A DNA stretch of 64,000 bases from Bryobacteraceae bacterium. Its GTDB lineage: Bacteria; Acidobacteriota; Terriglobia; Bryobacterales; Bryobacteraceae. The notes under the pieces are model-generated. The model was not told the DNA's origin, did no database searches, and saw only the letters and a program-made list of their open reading frames with translations. The DNA lies in assembly GCA_026002875.1 (NCBI GenBank), contig BPGE01000001.1:1240001-1304000 (forward strand). Reading direction: 5' to 3'. Of the stretch, positions 40,494 to 49,498 are shown one piece after another; the first letter of the stretch is position 1, and each line of letters opens with the position of its first letter. The position numbers and the translations under genes are program-made.

Positions 40494-41662
40494 GCTTTTC
40501 CCGCGTGATCCTGGTGGTGCTGGACAGCGTCGGCATCGGGGCGATGCCCGACTGGCGCGAGTTCGGCGACGACATGCCGGGCGACACGCTGGGGCATTGC
40601 GCCGAGCGCAGGCGGCTGCGGCTGCCGAACTTCGAGCGGCTGGGGCTGGCCAACATCCGCCCGTTCGCGCATCTCCAACCGGCTGCCGAGCCCGCCGCCT
40701 GTTTCGGACGCAGCGCGCTGGCTTCGCCCGGGAAGGACACGACCACGGGGCACTGGGAACTGGCCGGGGTGATCCTGCAGAAGCCGTTTCCGCTGTATCC
40801 GGACGGATTTCCGCGGGAACTGATGGACGAATTCGAGCGCCGCATCGGGCGCGGAACGCTCGGGAACAAGCCCGCTTCGGGAACCGAAATCATCAAGGAA
40901 CTGGGCGAAGAGCACCTGAGGACGGGCAAGCCGATCGTGTACACGTCAGCGGACAGCGTCTTCCAGATTGCGGCCCATGAAGAGGTGATTCCACTCGCGG
41001 AGCTGTACCGGATCTGCGAAATCGCGCGGGAACTGCTGCGGGGCGAGCACGAGGTCGGGCGCGTGATAGCACGGCCGTTCGTCGGAGAGCCGGGAGCGTT
41101 CGTCCGCACGGCGAACCGCCACGACTACGCGGTCCCTCCGCCGCAGGGCATGCTGCTGGACGCTCTGGCGGCGCGCGGCGTGCCGGTGACGGGCGTCGGA
41201 AAAATCGCCGATATTTACCTCGGACGCGGCGTCTCCCATTCGTACAAGACAAAAAGCAATGCGGACGGAATGGCGAAAATCCTCGAGTCGATGCAGAGCC
41301 ATCCGGAAGGGCTGATTTTCGCCAATCTGGTGGATTTCGATATGCTCTACGGGCACCGCAACGACGCGGAAGGCTACTCGCGGGCGCTGGAAGAGGTGGA
41401 CGCGTGGCTGCCGGCGTTCGAAGCCGCGCTGCAACCGGGCGACCTCGCCATTTTCACCGCGGATCACGGCTGCGATCCGACGACTCCTTCCACGGATCAC
41501 AACCGCGAGTACGTTCCGCTGCTCGCCTTCGGTCCCCGTGCCGCGCGCGGGCGGGATCTCGGCCTGCGCGCTTCGCTCGCCGACACGGGGCAGACGATTG
41601 CGGAAAACTTCGGCGCGTCCGTGCCCGCCGGCGAGAGCTTTCTCCCCGCCCTGCGTCCCTGA
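40490..41662 (+). CDS. deoB: phosphopentomutase
   Basis: 390 residues of the alkaline-phosphatase superfamily enzyme that interconverts ribose- or deoxyribose-1-phosphate and -5-phosphate in nucleoside salvage. Diagnostic segments: VVLDSVGIGAMPDW, DTLGHCAERRRL, KDTTTGHWELAG (phospho-acceptor threonine region) and FTADHGCDPTTPSTDHNREYVPLLAFG carrying metal ligands. The GTG at 40490 overlaps the thioredoxin gene's stop; the upstream extension of the frame is not used. It closes the ruvC cluster and gives a nucleoside-salvage member together with the tdk gene 6.5 kb away, though the two are not linked. Confidence 0.93.
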   Translation: MSFSRVILVVLDSVGIGAMPDWREFGDDMPGDTLGHCAERRRLRLPNFERLGLANIRPFAHLQPAAEPAACFGRSALASPGKDTTTGHWELAGVILQKPFPLYPDGFPRELMDEFERRIGRGTLGNKPASGTEIIKELGEEHLRTGKPIVYTSADSVFQIAAHEEVIPLAELYRICEIARELLRGEHEVGRVIARPFVGEPGAFVRTANRHDYAVPPPQGMLLDALAARGVPVTGVGKIADIYLGRGVSHSYKTKSNADGMAKILESMQSHPEGLIFANLVDFDMLYGHRNDAEGYSRALEEVDAWLPAFEAALQPGDLAIFTADHGCDPTTPSTDHNREYVPLLAFGPRAARGRDLGLRASLADTGQTIAENFGASVPAGESFLPALRP

Positions 41663-41719
41663 CGGCGGCCCCTATCCGGCGGGCGTTTCGGGTATCGTAT
41701 GGGAAAGGAGTCACGCGCT

Positions 41720-41941
41720 TTGACCGGCGAAAAGGACACGGGCATTTCCATCTGGTTCTTCATCGGAACCCTGCTTCTGATCTACGGTGCGATGATCGCC
41801 GGGGCGGATCTGTACTACCACAACCACCCGGGCGTGCATGACGTCGTCATGAAGGAGCTGCGCGCCGGGTTGTGGTGGGGCCTGTGCCTGTTCTTCCTCG
41901 GGGTGTTCTACTGCTGGAAATTCCGGCCGAAGCGCAGCTGA
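41720..41941 (+). CDS. small two-helix membrane protein
   Basis: About 73 residues, start at TTG 41720, chosen because AGGAG at 41706-41710 lies nine bases before it; the ATG at 41699 has no such site. Two hydrophobic helices (ISIWFFIGTLLLIYGAMIAGAD and AGLWWGLCLFFLGVFYCW) flank a short loop (LYYHNHPGVHDVVM). The basic C-terminus (FRPKRS) suggests a cytoplasmic tail. No family recognised; a typical small inner-membrane protein. Confidence 0.6.
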   Translation: MTGEKDTGISIWFFIGTLLLIYGAMIAGADLYYHNHPGVHDVVMKELRAGLWWGLCLFFLGVFYCWKFRPKRS

Positions 41942-41951
41942 CGCGTTTCTT

Positions 41952-42386
41952 TCAGCGCTGCCACGGCTGCCGCACCGCACCCGTGTCGCGTCCCGCGACA
42001 CGGTCGTACAGGTGCTTCTCATTCACAGTGCCGAGTCCTTCGTTATAGAGGCTTTCGAGGCCCAGCAGCTCCACGAGGTCTTCCCGGAAATCATGCAGGG
42101 CGTGCAGGTGTTCGGCCAGAGCGGCCGTGCGCCTGCCGCTGGGCGCCAGGAAGATCTTCTGGAAACCGATGTCGGTGAGGACGGCGAGTTCGTTGCCCAG
42201 CACGAGGCCTGTGTCGACGATCTGCGGCCTGCCGCCCGGGCCTTCTTTCAGCAGCGCCCCAAGCCGGTTTTTCGTCACCAGAGTCGTACCCTGCGGTCCG
42301 GACTGCACCTGATAGCCGGCGCTCTTCAGGTTGTCGAGGTGCTCGGAGAAGCTGAGTTCACGCGGTTTGGGTCGTTTGAAAAACAT
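41952..42386 (-). CDS. conserved hypothetical protein
   Basis: 144 residues without leader or membrane segment. Begins MFFKRPKPRELSFSEHLDNLKSAGYQV, followed by an alpha/beta core (LTDIGFQKIFLAPSGRRTAALAEHLHALHDFREDLVELLGLESLYNEGLGT). The family is unknown to me. Convergent with the small membrane protein, 10 bases from it, and divergent from the cytochrome gene across about 240 bases. Confidence 0.6.
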   Translation of the reverse strand: MFFKRPKPRELSFSEHLDNLKSAGYQVQSGPQGTTLVTKNRLGALLKEGPGGRPQIVDTGLVLGNELAVLTDIGFQKIFLAPSGRRTAALAEHLHALHDFREDLVELLGLESLYNEGLGTVNEKHLYDRVAGRDTGAVRQPWQR

Positions 42387-42624
42387 GGCAAGCCCCGGCC
42401 TGACGGCCTGATTTCATTGTGCCAGATCCGGTGCTTCAGCGTCCCGCGCCGGCACGGCGGCATTCCGGGCAGCGCCGGTCTGCGGACCGGCGGGGAGCGG
42501 CGGGCGGGCTTCACCCATCCGGGTGATGGATGACTCCATATAGGATAAAAGCATCAAAAAACCCCTTGAAAGATACGGATCTTTCCTGCATGATTCTCCT
42601 GTAGCTCTCTCCAGGAGGTTTCCC

Positions 42625-44808
42625 ATGCGTGCGGTTGCCATCGTCCTTGGCATCCTTGCCCTTATCGCCCTCGGGATGGCGGCTCTGGTCGAGCCCCCCG
42701 CCATCAAGATGCCCGGCACCCAGCCCGGGCAGGTCAGCAACCTCGAGACGCCGGACAAGTGCGACAACTGCCACGGCGGCTACAACCGGGCGGTGGAGCC
42801 CTCCTTCAACTGGCGCGGCAGCATGATGGGGAACGCGTCGCGCGACCCGCTGTTCTGGGCGACGCTCGCCGTCGTCGAGCAGGACTTCGACGGGGCGGGC
42901 GATCTTTGCATCCGTTGCCACTCCACCGCCGGATGGTACGGGGGCCGCTCCACTCCCACGGACGGCTCGCGCCTGATGGCAGGGGACGCCGACGGCGTGG
43001 AGTGCGACACCTGCCACAAGATGACCAATCCGAACAACCAGGAGCACCTCGGCGTGATGATCAGCCCGTTCATCGCCAATGACCGGAAGACTCCAGCCAC
43101 CGGTTATTACGGCAGCGGGATGCTTTCGCTCTGGCCGGGTTCGGCGAAGCTCGGACCGTACAGCAACGCCGACGCGCGGCACCAGTTCATGCAGTCGAAG
43201 TTCCACCGCGATGTCAGCTTCTGCGGGTCGTGCCATGACGTGTCGAACCCGGTCACCGGGGATCTGGCGCACAATTACGGCGCGCAGGAGACCAGCGGCG
43301 TCATCGCCAGCGGCAACCTGAATTCGGCCCTCACGGCCAAGGCGGCCTTCAACAACTTCCCCTACCAGTACGGCATCGTGGAGCGGACCTTCAGCGAGTT
43401 CATGGCGGGGGCGATTTCCCGGACTCTGGTCGGGAACTACGCCTCGCTGCCTGCCGACCTGAGGGCTGGCGCCCTTGCGGCGGCCGCCGGCAGCGGCAAC
43501 TACGCCGACGGCACGCCGCGCTTCTTCAGTTGCCAGACGTGCCATATGCGCGCGGTCACGGGCGCGGGCTGCAACAAGGCGGGAGCGCCGATCCGGCCCG
43601 ACTTGCCCCTGCACGACATGACCGGAGGCAACTACTGGACGCCGGACGCGATCCTCTACCAGAACGCCCGCGGCTGGCTGCGCCTGGGCGGCGGGCTGGC
43701 CACGGTGCAGATCGACGCATTGCGGGCGGGCAAGGACCGCGCCCTGCAGCAGCTGAAGCTGGCTGCGTCGTTGTCCGTTTCTGGCAACACTCTGAAGATC
43801 GTCAATCACACCGGGCACAAGCTGATCACCGGCTACCCCGAAGGCCGCCGGATGTGGGTGAACGTCCAGTGGTACGACATCGACGGCAGGCTTCTCCGCG
43901 AGGATGGCAAGTACGATGTCGTCGCCAGCATCAACGGCACGCCAGTGAAGTCGATCGTCGATCCCACCGATCCAAACACGAAGATCTACGAAGCGCACTA
44001 CGGGATGACGCAGGAGTGGGCAGCCCAGCTGCTGAGCCTTGGATACCCGGGCGACATGCCCCTGTCGTTCGACCGCGTCACGGGCGCAGTGGCGTACACG
44101 CTTGGTCAACTGGCGCGACAGACGCCGGGGACTTACCACGACACGTTCCACTTCGTTCTGAACAACACGGTCACCAAGGACAATCGCATCCCGCCATACG
44201 GCTTCACCTTCGAAGAGGCACGCAAACGCAATGCGCTGCCGGTGCCGGCGGAGCAATACCGCAACTCCGACGGCAGTTACCGGTATTACGATGAATTGAA
44301 CCTCGCACCGCCTGATGGAGCGTCTTACGCCAGAATCCGCCTGCTCTATCAGCCCACGAGCTGGGAGTACGTGCAGTTCCTCTATCTCGCGAACCGGAGG
44401 ACGAACGCGTTTCTCGCCAATGAAGGCCAGAAGCTGCTCGACACTTGGCTGGCCACTGGCATGGCCGAACCGTTCGTCATGGCGGAGGCAAGCTGGGGCG
44501 TCCCGCCGGCTCCCGCATGCCAGACGCCCGGCGCCCCGCAGAACCTGACCGCGAAGGCGGGCAAGAAGTCCATCACGCTGAACTGGACAGCGGGCTCGCC
44601 TGCGCCGAATGGCGGCTACCGGATCTACTACGATCAGTCAGGCAAGCTGCAGTTGCGAGCCGAAGTTCCGGCGACGACGCTCACCTACAAGGACAGCGGC
44701 CTTACCAGCCGGGTCATCTACACGTATGTGGTGACGGCGTTCAGCACGTGCAGCCAAACCATCGCCGAAAGCGCGCCCAGCAACACGGCCACGGCCACGG
44801 CCCAGTAG
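42625..44808 (+). CDS. pentaheme c-type cytochrome with C-terminal fibronectin type III domain
   Basis: 727 residues. A signal or anchor helix (VAIVLGILALIALGMAALV) is followed by five CxxCH haem c sites: CDNCH 46-50, CIRCH 95-99, CDTCH 127-131, CGSCH 200-204 and CQTCH 303-307. A large middle region (310-630) has no further haem motif, then a fibronectin type III domain covers the last 90 residues (TPGAPQNLTAKAGKKSITLNW...). Periplasmic or surface electron transfer is expected; the FN3 tail would bind polysaccharide or protein. A GGAGG ribosome-binding site precedes the ATG. No cytochrome-maturation or oxidase gene is adjacent, so the electron partners are unknown. Confidence 0.85.
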   Translation: MRAVAIVLGILALIALGMAALVEPPAIKMPGTQPGQVSNLETPDKCDNCHGGYNRAVEPSFNWRGSMMGNASRDPLFWATLAVVEQDFDGAGDLCIRCHSTAGWYGGRSTPTDGSRLMAGDADGVECDTCHKMTNPNNQEHLGVMISPFIANDRKTPATGYYGSGMLSLWPGSAKLGPYSNADARHQFMQSKFHRDVSFCGSCHDVSNPVTGDLAHNYGAQETSGVIASGNLNSALTAKAAFNNFPYQYGIVERTFSEFMAGAISRTLVGNYASLPADLRAGALAAAAGSGNYADGTPRFFSCQTCHMRAVTGAGCNKAGAPIRPDLPLHDMTGGNYWTPDAILYQNARGWLRLGGGLATVQIDALRAGKDRALQQLKLAASLSVSGNTLKIVNHTGHKLITGYPEGRRMWVNVQWYDIDGRLLREDGKYDVVASINGTPVKSIVDPTDPNTKIYEAHYGMTQEWAAQLLSLGYPGDMPLSFDRVTGAVAYTLGQLARQTPGTYHDTFHFVLNNTVTKDNRIPPYGFTFEEARKRNALPVPAEQYRNSDGSYRYYDELNLAPPDGASYARIRLLYQPTSWEYVQFLYLANRRTNAFLANEGQKLLDTWLATGMAEPFVMAEASWGVPPAPACQTPGAPQNLTAKAGKKSITLNWTAGSPAPNGGYRIYYDQSGKLQLRAEVPATTLTYKDSGLTSRVIYTYVVTAFSTCSQTIAESAPSNTATATAQ

Positions 44809-44934
44809 CGTTGCAGAGCCGCACCAGGCGCCTCTGGCAGAGCGGCGAATGCAGGCCGCGAAGAGGCCGGGAATGAGCGGTCAGCCTCAAGGCAGCGGCG
44901 CCGGGGCCGCTCGTTCCCGCGGCGTTCAGCCGCT

Positions 44935-45855
44935 TCACTCGCGGCTCTGGCCTGAAGAGGAGGCGCCCGTCAGCCGTCCGAGCGACTGCCAGAAATCGGC
45001 GCGCATGGCTTCGGCGTCGATCGAGACGGCGACGGCAACGTCCCGTTGCGTGTTTTCCGGCGGCGTGCGCAGCCTTTTCCACTTCACCAGCCCGGGTTTC
45101 AGGAGCCACTCGGCAGCGGCCAGGTCCCACATGATCCAGGTGGACGAGCCCGGCGCATGCTGCTTCCATCGCGCCAGCAGGAACTCGCCCAGACGCCCGT
45201 GCCTGGCCAGACGCTCCGCCGTGGAAGCGTAGTCGAACGTCAACGCGCGGGCGACGCTGGCGGGCATGACGAACAGCTCGAGCTCCGCCCGGTTCAGCAC
45301 CTCGTTCAGGGCTGGAATGTCATTCAGGCAGTTGAACTCGCTCTTGTCCCAGACGCCTTTGTCGGGATCGATGAATGCGCCCAGCCAGTAAAGGCGCACC
45401 TTCGTGGCGATCGAGGGATCGATCATGAGGGCGGATGCCACGTTGGTCAGCGCGCCGAGGGCGATGACGGTCAGCTTCTGGCCCGCGGGCGTGGCGTGGG
45501 CGGCGCGGATCAGATGATACGACGCCGCCGAGTGGGCCGCGCGCTCGGCGCCCCACCAGTAGACGCCCACGGCGGAGCCGCGCGGATGCGGAATCGACAT
45601 CCTTCCGGCAAGCCCGAGTAGCGCCTCGTTCAGCCGCTGGCTGGCTTCCAGCGTGTTGCCCTCCGCGGCGGGCGATTTGCTCCACTGCGCCGAGCTCAGC
45701 GCCACGATGTCAAGCTCCGGCGCCGCCAGCATGCGCGTGATGGCATACAGGTCGTCAATTTCGTTGGCTGTGTCGGCGTCGATCCAGACGCGGGTCTGGG
45801 CTGCGGACGGAAGACAGAAAAGAAGAGCGGAGAACAGCAGTCTCATGCCCTTCAT
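44935..45855 (-). CDS. exported nucleoside hydrolase-like protein
   Basis: 306 residues of the inosine-uridine nucleoside N-ribohydrolase family, with the calcium-binding motif at the N-terminus (RVWIDADTANEIDD; family consensus DxDxxxDD), ALGALTNVASAL and a DWTxxxxE-like end. These enzymes split nucleosides into base and ribose. A signal peptide (LLFSALLFCLPSAAQ) implies periplasmic action, unusual for the mostly cytosolic family. One of the canonical aspartates reads N/E here, so catalysis needs testing. It starts 18 bases after the stop of the Oar-like receptor, suggesting a common transcript and perhaps nucleoside-related import. Confidence 0.8.
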   Translation of the reverse strand: MKGMRLLFSALLFCLPSAAQTRVWIDADTANEIDDLYAITRMLAAPELDIVALSSAQWSKSPAAEGNTLEASQRLNEALLGLAGRMSIPHPRGSAVGVYWWGAERAAHSAASYHLIRAAHATPAGQKLTVIALGALTNVASALMIDPSIATKVRLYWLGAFIDPDKGVWDKSEFNCLNDIPALNEVLNRAELELFVMPASVARALTFDYASTAERLARHGRLGEFLLARWKQHAPGSSTWIMWDLAAAEWLLKPGLVKWKRLRTPPENTQRDVAVAVSIDAEAMRADFWQSLGRLTGASSSGQSRE

Positions 45856-45873
45856 CCTGACACGCCGCGCCGA

Positions 45874-48800
45874 TCAGAATTTCCAGCGCAGGTGGAGCAT
45901 GCCCTGGCGCGGCGTTCCCGCCGGCAGAAAGATGTGCGTGCTGGTGATGGTGCCGCCCGCCGCGACGTTGACGGTCATGTTCGGCTGGCCGTAGTTGAAG
46001 TGGTTCAGGATGTTGGTGAAGGAGGCGCCCAGCTCGAGCTGCGACTCGCGCGGCATGGGGAAGCGCTTCATGACACCCGAATTGAAGACGATGTAGCCGG
46101 GGCCTTCGATGATGTTGCGGCCGGCGTTGCCGAAGCGGCCGGCGTTGGCCGGAGGCGCGGCGAAGGCCGTGCGGTCAAACCATGCCGCGAGCGTCTTCGG
46201 GTAGGTGAGCGGCCCCACGACGTCGGGGCGCCCGCCGAAGGTGTTCGTATTGGATGGATCGGGTCCGGCAAACTGCGGGTTGAGCCAGTGGCCGGTGCTC
46301 AGATTGAGCAGGAAGTTGAGCTGCCAGCCGCCGAGGACAGGCCCGCGGCCGAACGGGATGTCCCACAGCGCCTGGTTCTGCCACTGGTGGCGGGGCACGG
46401 AGTAGACGTTGGCGCGGTCGCGGCGGCGGTTGTAGGCGTCTTCGATCTGCGTGTTGAGCTCGGCGTTGTTGGTGTCGTCGACTTCGCTGAGCTGCTTGGC
46501 CCAGATCCAGGTGGACTGGAGCTGGAGCCCGCGCGAGTAGCGTTTCAGCACGCCGGCCTGCAGGCCCTGATAACTGTTGTTGGCGCCGTTTTCGGCGAAG
46601 ATCACGTTGTTGTAGATCGGATAGGGGCGGCGCGCCTGCGCGAAGGGCTGGGTGGACGCCAGCGGCTGGTTGATGTTGCGCATGTAGGGAAGCTGCGTGC
46701 CCTTGGCGCCGATGTAGCTGAGACGGACGCCGAGGTTGCGGGCGAGCTCGCGCTCGACGGTGAGCGTGTACTGCAGCGAATACATGTTCCGCAGGTCCGG
46801 CGTCAGGCCGTTGACGTTGAGCGTGCCGGCCGAGCCGGGAACGGCGAAGGGACTGGCAAGCGTGAACAGGGGCTGGCCGGCCGTGATGGCGTTGTTGCTG
46901 GTGGTGGAGACGGCGAACGGGCCGGCCACCTGGTTGCCGAGCGCGGCCACGCTGAAGTGGCCGTAGTAGATGCCCGCGCCTCCGCGGACAACCGTCCTGC
47001 CCTGATCGTCGGCGCGCCAGGAGAAGCCGAGCCGCGGGGCCCAGTTGTTGCGGTCGGCGCGGCGGAGGGTGCGGTTGAATCCGGCATCCTGCGCGGTCTC
47101 CACCGGCAGGCTCGCCGGGTAGAAGGGGCTGACCAGGCGGCGCGCGGCGGCCGAGGCCAGCGTGACGGCGCCGTTGGCCGTATTGAAGTTGTAAAAATTG
47201 TCGTCGCGCGCATAGGGCGGGCCGTTGTATTCATAACGGAGGCCATAATTCAGGCTGAAACGGGGGTGGATTTTCCAGTCGTCCTGGACGAAAAACGAGA
47301 GATCATTCCAGCGGAAATACTGGGCCGCCCAGGGATCGATTCTGGCCACGGTGGTCGGCAGGCCGAGCAGGAAATCTCCGTAGGGCTGGCCGCTGAAGCG
47401 GTTGGTGAAGTTGAAGTCGCCGAACAGGGCCGGGTTGGAGGTGACGTGGCGGTTGACGAACCAGCGGATGTACTCGACGCCGGCCTTCATCGTGTGGCGC
47501 CCCTGGACGCGGGTGAGGTTGTTGGAAAGCTGGAAGTGTCCGTCGATGACCGGATTCAGAAGGATCTGCGTGAAGTTGCTGAGGCCGGCGACGACGAAGC
47601 GCGGCACGCCGGGCGCGCCCGGCCGCGGCGGCAGCCCGCGGATGCCGATGCGGTCGAGCAGATCCTGGCCTTTGACGTCCGCGCTGGAAGAGGATTCCAG
47701 ATGGACCAGCCCGGCGCGGAACTCATTGAACATGGCGGGGCTGAGGGTCCAGGAGTGGCCGGCGACGGCCATGTGCATCTTGCGGACGTTGTTCGAAGTG
47801 CCTGCGGTGACGGGCGGAAGCGGGCTGCGGGCGCCGGGGATGTCGTAATCGCTGTTCTTGTACTGGTAGCGCAGGAAGCCGGACTGTACGTCGGAAAAAT
47901 TGTGGTCGATGCGGCCCTCAAGCAGCGTGTGCGTTTCCGGACCGTTGAACGCAGCGCGGTAGTTTCCGACCGTGAGCGTCTCAGCGCCGAAGTTCGGCAG
48001 GGGGTAGAGCAGGTCCTGCGCCCGTGCGGCCTCCGGCGCGATGCGGGAAGCGGGGATGCGATTGTCGGCGAACGGAGCGTTGTTGGCCAGCGGGTCGCGG
48101 ACGGCGCCTGGGAACTCGCCGCGGCGCAGCGCGAGGGTCGGCACGTTCGATGTGAAGGTGTAGCCGCGCACGCCGCTGGTGATGTCCATCGTGTGGTGGA
48201 AGAACGTCCGGTTGCGGCGGATGGGCCCGCTGAGGGTCCAGCCGGCGTTGTGAATGTTCTGGTGGGCGCGCCTCGCGAGGAACGGATTGCGGGCGTCGAA
48301 TGCGGCGTTGCGGGCGAACCAGAACAGGGAACCGTGCAGGTCGTTGGTTCCCGTTTTCGTCACTGTCGTGACCGTGCCGAGGCCGCTGAATTCGGCGCGG
48401 TTTCCGGCGATATTCGCGGTGAATTCCTCCACCGATTCCATCGACGGCTGCGACACGGGATCGGGGCTGCCGAAATTGCCGAACGTCGTGTCGACGCCGT
48501 CTACCTTCAGCCGCAGCCCGTTGGGACCGGCGCCCGGGGTCATCCAGTAGGCGCCGTTGCCCATCTGCACGACGCCGGGCACGGCCAGCGGCATCAGGTT
48601 GGCGATGAGGCCCGAGTCGCCCGCATTGTTGTAGACGCTGCGCAGGTTGGTGGGCATTTCGAGAATCAGCCGGGAATTCAGCTGCGAGCCGACGCTGGGC
48701 GTCTCGCTCTGGACGACCGGGCTGGCCGCTGCGGTGACCGTCACCTCGGTGGCGGTGGAGGCGAGGTCGAAGCGCACATCCTGCCGCACCGTGCGGTAGG

Positions 48801-49173
48801 CGGCGACTTCGATGTCTGACGCCTCGAACCGGCGGAAGCCCTGCGCCTCGGCGCTCAGGCGGTAAGGCCCCGGCGGAAGGTTGACGAACACGTAGTTGCC
48901 CGCGGAGTTGGTGCGGGTTTCCTGGCGGACGCCGGTGGCCGTGTTCTCCAGAGTGACGCGCGCCTCGGGCACCGGAGCGCCGCTGGGGTCGAGCGCAAGG
49001 CCGGTGACCGCGCCCAGAGGGGACTGCGCCGCCACAGGCAACGCGCCTGCAAAGAGCGCGAGCGCGCATGCCAGGAGCGCAGCAGACGGGCGGAGCGGAC
49101 GGCTCCGCGCCGGGCGGCGCAGCATGAGCCGGCGAAGCGGAGTTTCAGCAGCCAAAGCGAGAATCGGACTCAT
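45874..49173 (-). CDS. Oar-like TonB-dependent receptor, copy 2
   Basis: 1099 residues from the ATG at 49171-49173; an internal ATG at 49125 would also give a good signal peptide (ACALALFAGALPVAAQ). A carboxypeptidase-regulatory-like domain (GAVTGLALDPSGAPVPEARVTLE) is followed by the plug and a long barrel that ends at residues LHLRWKF. Same architecture as the 14796 receptor, but longer and with different loops. Its gene precedes the exported nucleoside hydrolase on the same strand with an 18-base gap, so nucleosides or nucleic-acid fragments are possible ligands; this is inference only. Confidence 0.87.
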   Translation of the reverse strand: MSPILALAAETPLRRLMLRRPARSRPLRPSAALLACALALFAGALPVAAQSPLGAVTGLALDPSGAPVPEARVTLENTATGVRQETRTNSAGNYVFVNLPPGPYRLSAEAQGFRRFEASDIEVAAYRTVRQDVRFDLASTATEVTVTAAASPVVQSETPSVGSQLNSRLILEMPTNLRSVYNNAGDSGLIANLMPLAVPGVVQMGNGAYWMTPGAGPNGLRLKVDGVDTTFGNFGSPDPVSQPSMESVEEFTANIAGNRAEFSGLGTVTTVTKTGTNDLHGSLFWFARNAAFDARNPFLARRAHQNIHNAGWTLSGPIRRNRTFFHHTMDITSGVRGYTFTSNVPTLALRRGEFPGAVRDPLANNAPFADNRIPASRIAPEAARAQDLLYPLPNFGAETLTVGNYRAAFNGPETHTLLEGRIDHNFSDVQSGFLRYQYKNSDYDIPGARSPLPPVTAGTSNNVRKMHMAVAGHSWTLSPAMFNEFRAGLVHLESSSSADVKGQDLLDRIGIRGLPPRPGAPGVPRFVVAGLSNFTQILLNPVIDGHFQLSNNLTRVQGRHTMKAGVEYIRWFVNRHVTSNPALFGDFNFTNRFSGQPYGDFLLGLPTTVARIDPWAAQYFRWNDLSFFVQDDWKIHPRFSLNYGLRYEYNGPPYARDDNFYNFNTANGAVTLASAAARRLVSPFYPASLPVETAQDAGFNRTLRRADRNNWAPRLGFSWRADDQGRTVVRGGAGIYYGHFSVAALGNQVAGPFAVSTTSNNAITAGQPLFTLASPFAVPGSAGTLNVNGLTPDLRNMYSLQYTLTVERELARNLGVRLSYIGAKGTQLPYMRNINQPLASTQPFAQARRPYPIYNNVIFAENGANNSYQGLQAGVLKRYSRGLQLQSTWIWAKQLSEVDDTNNAELNTQIEDAYNRRRDRANVYSVPRHQWQNQALWDIPFGRGPVLGGWQLNFLLNLSTGHWLNPQFAGPDPSNTNTFGGRPDVVGPLTYPKTLAAWFDRTAFAAPPANAGRFGNAGRNIIEGPGYIVFNSGVMKRFPMPRESQLELGASFTNILNHFNYGQPNMTVNVAAGGTITSTHIFLPAGTPRQGMLHLRWKF

Positions 49174-49498
49174 AACTTTGATTGTTTCACAGGCGGCGCG
49201 GCCAGGCCATGCAACAGAGCCAGGCCGTGCGTGTGTTCCGGGCCTGCCCATGACGACCCTTCGCGCAGCCGCCGGATCAATCGGGGATAGCACGAAGCAT
49301 CCATCTGACGGGAAGGTGCGATGAGGCCCTTCCTGAATCGATCCCGCCCTGCCGCCGCCTGGGTGCAGACGGCGTGCCGGAACGGGAGTCTCCGCTTCGA
49401 CTGCCAACCGGCCGGGTATCTCGTTCAGAGCAGTGCGCAGGCGCTGAGCAGTCTCTTCGCCCATCCCAGAGCCTGAGACTGGCGAGGGAACCGGGTTC
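49174..49498. other. non-coding gap upstream of the second receptor
   Basis: About 325 bases. It must hold the receptor's promoter, but no clear -35/-10 pair was recognised. Near 49471-49498 an inverted repeat (CCTGAGA/TCTCAGG) abuts the end of the next gene and may act as its terminator. No open frame with family resemblance. Confidence 0.5.
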
